Positions 54,407-61,747 of a DNA stretch of 64,000 bases are shown piece after piece. Where the stretch lies: NCBI GenBank assembly GCA_963728195.1, contig CAVSIX010000003.1, positions 124,001-188,000 of the forward strand. The letters run 5' to 3'. The notes beneath the pieces are model-generated. The model worked only from the letters and a program-made list of their open reading frames with translations, ran no database searches and was not told the DNA's origin. Within the stretch, counting starts at the first letter, position 1; every line of letters begins with the position of its first letter. This DNA comes from Sva-07 sp963728195. Its GTDB lineage: Bacteria > Actinomycetota > Acidimicrobiia > Acidimicrobiales > Ilumatobacteraceae. A program made the position numbers and the translations under genes.

Positions 54407-56595
54407 GAGACACCCACCCCGAGCAGGTGACGGACGGTCGTCAGTGCGGCGGCGGCACGAGCGGGGTCCACCTCTGCGCCGAATCCCTCGACGCGCTCGA
54501 CGCCGATATCGACCAGGAGCCGCATCAGCTGCCGTCGCTCGGCGGCTTCGAACGCTCCGAACGTGCGTCGCAGCAGCGCGACGACTGCGTCGAACGACTC
54601 GGGCCTCAACGACGACACCCATCCGTCGAGCACCGCGAGCAGATCGGCGTCGTGGATCAACACCGATCCGGAGCCGGCGAGGAATCCCTCGACGAACGCC
54701 GCACCGCTCGCCGGTGGCGTGCCCGAGGAGAGCGCCTGCGACAGCCGGCGTTGGACGGCGTCGACCGACCACACACCGGCGTCGTGCAGCAGGCGGGCGG
54801 CTCGGCCCTGCACGAGCCCGTGGCCGCTGCCGGTCGCCAGTTCGATCAGCACGATGGGCAGGCCGTGACGACGCGCAGGGTGGTCGAGCACGGCGAGCGC
54901 TCCCTGGAGGCCGGTGAGTCGTTCGACGAGCACGGCCGCGCCGTCGTCGTCGAGCGAGCGGGCCGAGGCGACGACGCCCGCAAGGATCCGCACGACGATG
55001 CCGTCGACGACCTCGCGCAGCGCACCGGCATCGGTCGAACGGACGTCGCCGTAGCGCAGCGCACCGGCGAGCGCAGGCAGGGCATCGAGCAGTCGACCGA
55101 CATCGGGGTCGGTCGCAGCCCTGCTGGCGAGTCGCTGGACGGTGGGCTCGACCGCCTGCGGGAGGTCGGCGAAGAGCGCGGAGGTCACGATGCCGACGAG
55201 TTCGACGATGCCCGACGAGGCGCCCGCCCGCTCGAGCAGCCGCGCCGTCGTCGCCGATTCGAGCGTCGTGCCGTAGCCCGCCCGCTCGACCAGACGAACC
55301 GACAGCTCCGGATCCCACCGCAGCTCCCACGTCTCGCGGAACGTGCCCGACGACCCCCGCCCATCGACGACCGCACCCCACGGCACGCCCAGCGCGACGA
55401 GGCGGTGGAGCAGATGCGACTTGCGTCGACCGACCGGCGTGCGCAGGTCGATCTCGACCACCGCCGTGTCGGCGCGTGGTGCCAGGCGAGCGGACTTCTG
55501 CGCCTTGGCGACGTCGCGGGCGAGTGGCACCTGCGGCGCCGAGTCGGGCACCGTGCCGATCTCGTCGCCCACCACCAGCTCGCGCCGCACGATGTCGAGC
55601 CCACCCATCACCGCATCGGCGGCATCGAGCACCTCGCCGAGGCCGACGCGCGGCCGTCCCCGCATCGCCGCCAACGACTCGGCGAGTCGTGTCCCGGCGA
55701 TCAGGTGGTCCGGCGACGCTGCGCCTCCACGCTCGCGGACCAGCCGGGCGGCATCGACGAAGAATCGGGCGACGCCGTCGCTGCCTGGATGCTCGAAGAC
55801 GTGGCGGTACCAGCCGGGGCTGTCGACGCCGGCGGCGTAGCCGGAGTCCGTCGCCAGCCGGCGGTGGGTCCACGGGACCCAGGCGACGGCGGTCTTCACC
55901 TTGGGCAGTCCGCGTAGGGTCGCCGTATCGGTCGATGCGTTGGGAACCCCGGCGGCGTCGAGATCGAGCGCGGGGACGTGCCACGCGCCGCACACGACGA
56001 CGATCCGATCGTGTCCGGCACGCCGGGCGGCTCGCATCGCACGGCGCATGTGGGCTTCGCGCTGCAGTTCTCGCTGTGTGGGCACGAAGCCCTCGCGTGC
56101 GGCCGCCATCGCCTCGGCGACGGCATCGAAAGCGGGTGCACCGTCGCCGCGGTGCTCGATCACGTCCTCCCACCATCGCTCCGGGTCAGGGTCGCCGCCT
56201 GCAGCAGCCAGTTCGCGCAGCGGATCGGGCGGTGCCGATTCGGCCACCAGCCAAGGCGCTTCGTCGTCGACGCCGTCGGAGGCAAGGGTGACGGCCAGCG
56301 GCAGATCGATCGCATGGACCTCGACGCCACGGCGGTTGGCCCAGGCGATCGCCTGCCACTCGGGACTGAACGTGGCGAACGGCGCAAACGCCGCGCGGCC
56401 CGGTTCGGCGGGCACGTACGTGAGCAGGGCGACGGGCGGGACGAGCCCGGGCTCGCCGACCCACCGCAGCGCCGCATCGACGTCGGCGGGCGCTTCGACG
56501 AGCACGACGTCGGGACGGAGATCGTCGAGTGCCCGGAGCACGGAGCGCGCCGATCCCGGACCGTGATGGCGGATCCCCAGGAGGTGGACGGTCAC
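54403..56595 (-). CDS. DUF5682-like protein of the MoxR/VWA gene set
   Basis: This is a 730-residue cytosolic protein. The start VTVHLLGIRHHGPGSARSVL and the segments LVEAPADVDAAL and VVCGAWHVPAL match the DUF5682 family, where conserved His and Glu residues suggest an enzymatic, TraB/ChaN-like N-terminal domain. The C-terminal 450 residues are helical and repetitive. It is found next to MoxR and VWA genes in other bacteria; no function is assigned. GTG at 56595 is the likely start, 28 bases after the MoxR gene. The frame upstream (to 56679) overlaps that gene. Confidence 0.82.
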   Translation of the reverse strand: MTVHLLGIRHHGPGSARSVLRALDDLRPDVVLVEAPADVDAALRWVGEPGLVPPVALLTYVPAEPGRAAFAPFATFSPEWQAIAWANRRGVEVHAIDLPLAVTLASDGVDDEAPWLVAESAPPDPLRELAAAGGDPDPERWWEDVIEHRGDGAPAFDAVAEAMAAAREGFVPTQRELQREAHMRRAMRAARRAGHDRIVVVCGAWHVPALDLDAAGVPNASTDTATLRGLPKVKTAVAWVPWTHRRLATDSGYAAGVDSPGWYRHVFEHPGSDGVARFFVDAARLVRERGGAASPDHLIAGTRLAESLAAMRGRPRVGLGEVLDAADAVMGGLDIVRRELVVGDEIGTVPDSAPQVPLARDVAKAQKSARLAPRADTAVVEIDLRTPVGRRKSHLLHRLVALGVPWGAVVDGRGSSGTFRETWELRWDPELSVRLVERAGYGTTLESATTARLLERAGASSGIVELVGIVTSALFADLPQAVEPTVQRLASRAATDPDVGRLLDALPALAGALRYGDVRSTDAGALREVVDGIVVRILAGVVASARSLDDDGAAVLVERLTGLQGALAVLDHPARRHGLPIVLIELATGSGHGLVQGRAARLLHDAGVWSVDAVQRRLSQALSSGTPPASGAAFVEGFLAGSGSVLIHDADLLAVLDGWVSSLRPESFDAVVALLRRTFGAFEAAERRQLMRLLVDIGVERVEGFGAEVDPARAAAALTTVRHLLGVGVS

Positions 56596-56623
56596 GACGA
56601 CATCGCCCTGCGCCGCTGCTCGA

Positions 56624-57724
56624 TCACGTGTCGAGAGCGCGGCACGCCTCGTAGAAGTCGTTCCAACCGGGACGTTCACGTACGACCGCTTCCAGGTACT
56701 CGCGCCACGCGATCGCGTCGTGGACCGGATCGCTCACGACGGCACCGACGATGCCCGCCGCGACGTCGCTGGAACGAAGCTCACCGTCGCCGAAGTGCGC
56801 CGCCAGCGCCAGCCCGTTGGTGACGACGGAGATCGCCTCGGCGGTCGACAGCGTCCCGGACGGGATCTTGACGCTGTTGCGCTCGTCCTCGGTGAGGCCC
56901 GACCGCAGTTCACGGAACACGGTGACGACGCGCCGGATCTCGTCGGCGGCCGCCGGCACCTCGGGCAGGGCGAGGGCCACGCCGAGTTCGGTGACACGGC
57001 GGCTCACGATGGCGATCTCCTCGTCGATCGTCGCAGGCAGCGGGAGTACGACGGTGTTGAACCGACGTCGCAGCGCACTCGAGAGATCATTGACGCCGCG
57101 GTCACGATCGTTGGCGGTCGCGATCACGTTGAACCCGCGGATCGCGGCGATCTCGGTGTCGAGTTCGGGCACCGGCAGCACCTTCTCGGACAGCACGGTG
57201 ACCAGTGCGTCCTGCACCTCGGGTGGCATGCGGGTCAGTTCCTCGACGCGGACGATCGCGCCGCGTTCCATCCCGCGGTAGATCGGGCCGGGCACGAGCG
57301 CTGCAGTGCTGGGACCTTCGGCGAGCAGGCGGGCGTAGTTCCAGCCGTAACGCAGTGTCTCCTCGGTCGTACCTGCCGTGCCCTGGATCAGCAGCGTCGA
57401 GTCGCCGCTGATCGCAGCGGCGAGGTGCTCGCTCACCCACGTCTTGGCCGTGCCCGGCACCCCGAGCAGCAGGAGCGCCCGGTCGGTGGCCAAGGTGGCG
57501 ACGGCGATCTCGATCAAACGTTGCTGGCCGACGTATTTCGGCGACACGACCGTGCCGTCGGCGAGTTCGCCGCCGAGCAGGTATCGCACGACCGCCCACG
57601 GCGACAGCTTCCAACCGGGTGGACGTTCCCGGTCGTCGAGCGCCTCGAGTGCGGCCAGTTCGTGCGCGTACTGATGCTCGGCGTGCGGACGCAGCACGTC
57701 CCCAGGCGGCACCGATGCACTCAT
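56624..57724 (-). CDS. MoxR-type AAA+ ATPase
   Basis: This is a 366-residue AAA+ ATPase. Walker A is LLLGVPGTAKTWVSEHLA and the Walker B region reads GAIVRVEELTRMPPEVQDAL, with Glu where Asp is usual. Sensor 1 is FNVIATANDRDRG and the Arg finger region is LSSALRRRFNTV. The N-terminus (LRPHAEHQYAHELAAL) and the PPGWKLSPWAVVRYLLGG stretch are typical of the subgroup linked to DUF5682 and SWIM genes. The ATG at 57724 fits relatives; an alternative ATG at 57787 starts two bases after the HNH stop codon. Confidence 0.9.
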   Translation of the reverse strand: MSASVPPGDVLRPHAEHQYAHELAALEALDDRERPPGWKLSPWAVVRYLLGGELADGTVVSPKYVGQQRLIEIAVATLATDRALLLLGVPGTAKTWVSEHLAAAISGDSTLLIQGTAGTTEETLRYGWNYARLLAEGPSTAALVPGPIYRGMERGAIVRVEELTRMPPEVQDALVTVLSEKVLPVPELDTEIAAIRGFNVIATANDRDRGVNDLSSALRRRFNTVVLPLPATIDEEIAIVSRRVTELGVALALPEVPAAADEIRRVVTVFRELRSGLTEDERNSVKIPSGTLSTAEAISVVTNGLALAAHFGDGELRSSDVAAGIVGAVVSDPVHDAIAWREYLEAVVRERPGWNDFYEACRALDT

Positions 57725-57789
57725 CGACGGTGACGCTACCGACGGACCGTCGATCTGTTCTCGCTGCCCGACCCCACTGTCCAGCATGG

Positions 57790-59130
57790 TCAGGCGGCCG
57801 ATCTTCGGTCGGGTGGTCCGGTGGTGTGGATGGTGCCGTCGGGGAGTCGCAGGGTGAGTTCTCGGTGGGGTCCGAGTTCGATCACCCAGTCGTCGTGGTG
57901 GATGCGGCTGTGGTGGGTGCTGCAGACGGGCAGGAGGTTGTCCAAGTCGGTGCGGCCGCCGTTGCGCCACCAGATGATGTGGTGGAGTTTGCAGCGGTCG
58001 TAGGCGACGGTGCAGCCCGGAATGGCACAGCCCCGATAGAGACCGCGCAGGGCTCGGCGTTGGGCACGGTTGGCGAGCCGGGTGGCACGTCCCAGGTCCA
58101 ACTCGCCGGGTGCGTACAACACGACACCGTTACGGACCACGACGGCGTGGACGTCGGCGTCGCCGGCCAGTGCGGCCAGGACACGGGCGGGGATCTCGAC
58201 GGGAATGGAGAATTCGGTGACCGGGCCGTCGCAGCCGGGTGCGTCGGCGTCGATCACTGCGACGAACTCGGGGCGCCCCGCACGCGGTCGTGGGGCGTGG
58301 CGTCGGCGTCGTGGTGATCCGCTAGTGCGGGCGCCGTCAGGCGACGCAGTGGCGTTGTCGGTGCGTCGGTGCCGTTGCCGGTGCCGCGTGCCGGTGTCGG
58401 TGTCGTGGTGGTCGAGTGCTTCGTCGAGCAGCATGCGAGCAACGGCGTGGGCGGTGAGGTATCGCTGCTTCTCGATCGGATCGTCAGGGCACTCGGCGGG
58501 CACCTGCTCGGCGAACATGGCCTGCACCATCGCGTCGATGCGTGCAGCGATGCGGACACCGGTGACCGGGTCGAACTTGACCGACAGGTTCCACATCCCC
58601 TCGGCATCCACCCACGATCGGGCGCGCACGTTGCGGCGTTGGCGAGCGAGGCGATCCATGCCGTCGTCGCCCTGTAGACGCTTGGTCTCCAGCTCGAGGC
58701 GACGCGAGAACTCATCGACGGTGCCGGCCCTGGCGACATCGGCCAACGCATCGGCACGCGCCAGCAACTCGCCGCGCGTGTCGACATCGAGCTTCTTCGA
58801 CGCCTTGGTGACCGCATCGACGTGATCGGCGGTGATCGCCCCGTCATCCAACGCTGCAGCGAGTTTCGGTGTCGCACCCAAGGTCTTGGAGCGCTCCGTC
58901 GCCTTGGCTGCTTGACCCAGCGACTTCTTCGATGCTCTGGCAACACGCCGCTCGGGAAACGAATCCATCCCACCCAACTGTGCGACCAGGACCGCATGCT
59001 GGGCATCACACCACGCCTGCACCTCACGGATCGCGACCAGACCCGACTGGATCAGATCGGCATCCGACGCCGGGTTCGAACGCACCCCAGCAATCGCCTC
59101 CACCCGCTCGACGACCCCCGCGATCTCCAT
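57790..59130 (-). CDS. DUF222/HNH endonuclease (13E12 repeat family)
   Basis: This is a 446-residue protein with an N-terminal DUF222 helical domain and a C-terminal HNH nuclease: CAIPGCTVAYDRCKLHHII, then NLLPVCSTHHSRIHHDDW. Proteins of this family are multicopy in actinobacterial genomes and behave like mobile or selfish genes. An Arg/Thr-rich low-complexity stretch (about residues 250-290) separates the domains. It separates the MoxR gene from the DUF5691-like gene, which normally belong to the same set, so it looks like an insertion. Confidence 0.9.
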   Translation of the reverse strand: MEIAGVVERVEAIAGVRSNPASDADLIQSGLVAIREVQAWCDAQHAVLVAQLGGMDSFPERRVARASKKSLGQAAKATERSKTLGATPKLAAALDDGAITADHVDAVTKASKKLDVDTRGELLARADALADVARAGTVDEFSRRLELETKRLQGDDGMDRLARQRRNVRARSWVDAEGMWNLSVKFDPVTGVRIAARIDAMVQAMFAEQVPAECPDDPIEKQRYLTAHAVARMLLDEALDHHDTDTGTRHRQRHRRTDNATASPDGARTSGSPRRRRHAPRPRAGRPEFVAVIDADAPGCDGPVTEFSIPVEIPARVLAALAGDADVHAVVVRNGVVLYAPGELDLGRATRLANRAQRRALRGLYRGCAIPGCTVAYDRCKLHHIIWWRNGGRTDLDNLLPVCSTHHSRIHHDDWVIELGPHRELTLRLPDGTIHTTGPPDRRSAA

Positions 59131-59215
59131 ACCGACAACCCTAGAGAGGGGGTGTCACAGAGTCGACGAGCGACCACGTTCGGGGCCCGAGGGCAGCGGC
59201 GAACCGGGCGGCAAG

Positions 59216-59243
59216 GATCCAGGGCGAGCGTTCGCCCTGGATC
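59216..59243. terminator. Perfect 12-bp inverted repeat after the DUF5691-like gene
   Basis: GATCCAGGGCGA and TCGCCCTGGATC pair around the four-base loop GCGT. The structure lies in the 199-base gap between the HNH start codon and the DUF5691-like stop codon and would make a very stable hairpin. It is either a terminator or the scar of an insertion. Confidence 0.55.
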
Positions 59244-59329
59244 GTGCTGGTCGGGGTCGCTGCTCCCACGACACCTGGCCGCAGACGCCCCTCGGTTCGA
59301 GGAGGCGCCTCGGTTCCGGTCCACGGTCA

Positions 59330-60139
59330 CTACGTCGCAGCGTTGCCGAGTTCGTCGAGCATGCGCTGGCGGGTACGAGCCAGGTCGGCGAGCACGGAGG
59401 CGAGCGGGAACCCGATCGACGCGCCGTCGACCGATTCGAGTGCTGCGGCGACCTCACCGAGGGCGTCCGGACGCATCCGGGCGATCAGGTTGATCAGCAC
59501 GGCGCGGTGTGCGTGCACGAGCACTCCGGTGTCGATCGCCCCGGCGAGTTGGCGGGCCACGACTGCACCCTCGGTCGACAGCAACGGCTCCAGATCCGGC
59601 GGGATCGGCAATGCCGGCAGTTCGGCGACGTCCTCGGCGGACGGATCGGGCTGCGAACCGCCTGCGCCACGTGCCGCCAGTTCGGGAAGGTGACCGACGA
59701 GCCATCCGGCGAGGGGCCCGCAGGCGAGTTCGGTGCGCGCCCGGCGAATCGCATCGCTGCGATGACGGACGAGCATCTCGGGCACGAGCTCGGGCGGCAC
59801 ACGCCAGCCGTTGGTGATCACGCTCAGCATCCATTCGTCCTCGAGTACCGGCCACGACGAGGTCAGGTGATGCCAGCGCTCAGCAGCGGCAGGCACGCAG
59901 ATCGGGCGGTCGTCCGCACCCGGACCTGCGATCGGCGGCCGGGCGGGCCCGGGCAGTACCCCCGCGCGCCGGACGGCGACCGTCGCCGCCACCTGTGCCA
60001 GCATCCGCTCGGACGGCGTCGAGCGCACCGTGTCGTCGACGAGATCAGCGATCGGGCCGGTCGGCTCGGGTGGATTGCGGCGGTCCGTGCCGAGCATCGC
60101 CGTGGCCAACAACTCGCGCCACTGATCCACTTCGCTCAC
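59330..60139 (-). CDS. DUF5691-like protein
   Basis: This is a 269-residue protein beginning MSEVDQWRELLATAMLGTDR, the typical N-terminus of DUF5691 proteins. The SSWPVLEDEWMLSVITNGWRV segment, shortened VLEDEWMLSVITNGWR, and PELVPEMLVRHRSD are also of this type. The family is usually coded between a SWIM gene and a MoxR gene. As far as I recall many members are longer (400 residues or more), so the C-terminus may be truncated by the HNH insertion. GAGGAG lies four bases before the GTG start at 60139. Confidence 0.75.
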   Translation of the reverse strand: MSEVDQWRELLATAMLGTDRRNPPEPTGPIADLVDDTVRSTPSERMLAQVAATVAVRRAGVLPGPARPPIAGPGADDRPICVPAAAERWHHLTSSWPVLEDEWMLSVITNGWRVPPELVPEMLVRHRSDAIRRARTELACGPLAGWLVGHLPELAARGAGGSQPDPSAEDVAELPALPIPPDLEPLLSTEGAVVARQLAGAIDTGVLVHAHRAVLINLIARMRPDALGEVAAALESVDGASIGFPLASVLADLARTRQRMLDELGNAAT

Positions 60140-60190
60140 GCCTCCTCACCGACCCATCCGCCCCATCCACCCGGTTTGCGTTGCAAAACG

Positions 60191-60336
60191 CGTGAACCGC
60201 CCCACCAGAATCCGCACGCAAACGTGGTGGTGCTGGCGGTCATGCGGCGCCCCAACCACGTTTGTGTGCAATTTCGCGTGAACCGCCCCACCAGAATCCG
60301 CACGCAAACGTGGTGGTGCTGGTGGTCATGCGGCGC
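60191..60336. repeat. Family C repeat, two direct copies and an inverted partial copy
   Basis: Two 60-bp units at 60191-60250 and 60277-60336 share CGTGAACCGCCCCACCAGAA, TCCGCACGCAAACGTGGTGG and TCATGCGGCGC and differ at a single base. Between them CCAACCACGTTTGTGTGC is a partial inverted copy. CCACCA and TGGTGG can pair within each unit. The second unit runs into the SWIM gene and supplies its last two codons and its stop. Confidence 0.85.
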
Positions 60337-61747
60337 TCACGAAGGAGGTGTCGGCGCGTGGGCCGATGTCGATCGAACGGTCGTCCAGATGAATGGTGAG
60401 CGGCACGACGCCGTGGGGCGTCCACTCGCACGTCACGTCGACGGCGTCGCCGCCGGCCACCGCCAGCAGCGTCGCGAGCGAGGGTCCGCCGGCGATCAGC
60501 GGCAGCGCGCCACCGGCGTCGGTGAGTGCAAATGTCGACTGGTCGGCTGCGATCGACGCAGTGACGGTGAACGGCACCCGATCGAGCCACGGCTCGTTCA
60601 CGAGCATCGATCCGATCTCGTCGCACGCCGAGCGGACGTCGACGGTGGGCGGACGAGCCGGGTCGATCGGCTCGCCGTGACGGGAGCCGACGATCGAGCG
60701 CAGCGCGGGCCCCGGATAGCGGTGGAGGTCGGCGGCGATCGCCGTGCCGACCGTCAACGACGTGTCGAGACTCTGGCGGTACGCGGCGAACGACAGCACC
60801 AGCGCCCAACGCCCCGACGTCCCACGAAGCCAGTGGCGACGCACCTCGATGCGGTCCTCCCTCGTGTCGCTGCGACCGGCCACGACCCACGTGTCGGTGT
60901 CGGGCACGCCGCCGAGCACGTCGGCCTGGCGCACCTGCCACCCGACGGTCGTGGCGACAGCATCGGCGAGCGGTCCGGGCAACGACCCCAGCCGGCGACC
61001 GGCCTGTGCGAGGAGGTGGAGCAGTCCGAGTTCGGCGAGCACGTCACCATGCCAGTCCGGTGATGCGCCGACCAGTCCCGCCAACCGGCGGATCCTGTTC
61101 GCGAGACTGCCGGCCTGGGCATCGACGAGGCGCGCCGCCAGCTCGTCCCACGTCGCATACTTCGCGAGCGCCGGATCGGCGAGACCGGTGCGCATGCGAT
61201 CGTCGAGCCACCGGTCGAGTTCGGTCAAACCTGCGAACATCCGCTCGACACGCTCGTCACGAGCACGATCGCGGTCGGGCGGCGCTTCGGAATCCACGCC
61301 GGCCCCCGGGTCTCGGTCGCGGCGGTCCCTCGACGTGTCGTCAGCACCTCCCGGCGCCTGCGCACCGGACGACGACTCCGAGTTACCGGCAGGCGAGACA
61401 TCGGGCGCCTGGTGGGCGTCGGAAGCCCGGCGCTTGGCGAGCCACGTGACGACCGCAGGCGGCGACGCAGAGTCGGGCACGTCACCGTTGGACCACAACA
61501 GCAGCAGGGCGAGCACGTGTTTGCAGGGATGGCGGCGACTCGGGCAGGTGCAGCGTGAGGCGACGCCGACGTGATCGACCATCGTGTCGTAGGGCTCGGC
61601 TCCACTCCCCCGGCACGAGCCCCACACGGCACGGTCGTCGGCACCGAGTCCGGCCCACTTCGCCACCGTGGTCAGCGGGCGGGCGGCGGTGAGCGCCGCC
61701 GGTGACGGTGCGATCGCCTCGACCTGCTCGGGCGACCAGCGCGTCAT
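60326..61747 (-). CDS. SWIM zinc-finger family protein (separate gene model)
   Basis: This is a 473-residue protein if translation begins at the ATG at 61747, which matches the natural start of the family (MTRWSPEQVEAIAPSPAALT). The SWIM zinc finger is CTCPSRRHPCKHVLALLLLW (CxCxnCxH) at about residues 65-85. A charged linker rich in Asp/Arg (about 130-190) is followed by a C-terminal domain of unknown function. SWIM proteins of this type are encoded with DUF5691, MoxR, DUF5682 and VWA genes. The gene ends within a family C repeat. Confidence 0.82.
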   Translation of the reverse strand: MTRWSPEQVEAIAPSPAALTAARPLTTVAKWAGLGADDRAVWGSCRGSGAEPYDTMVDHVGVASRCTCPSRRHPCKHVLALLLLWSNGDVPDSASPPAVVTWLAKRRASDAHQAPDVSPAGNSESSSGAQAPGGADDTSRDRRDRDPGAGVDSEAPPDRDRARDERVERMFAGLTELDRWLDDRMRTGLADPALAKYATWDELAARLVDAQAGSLANRIRRLAGLVGASPDWHGDVLAELGLLHLLAQAGRRLGSLPGPLADAVATTVGWQVRQADVLGGVPDTDTWVVAGRSDTREDRIEVRRHWLRGTSGRWALVLSFAAYRQSLDTSLTVGTAIAADLHRYPGPALRSIVGSRHGEPIDPARPPTVDVRSACDEIGSMLVNEPWLDRVPFTVTASIAADQSTFALTDAGGALPLIAGGPSLATLLAVAGGDAVDVTCEWTPHGVVPLTIHLDDRSIDIGPRADTSFVSAA

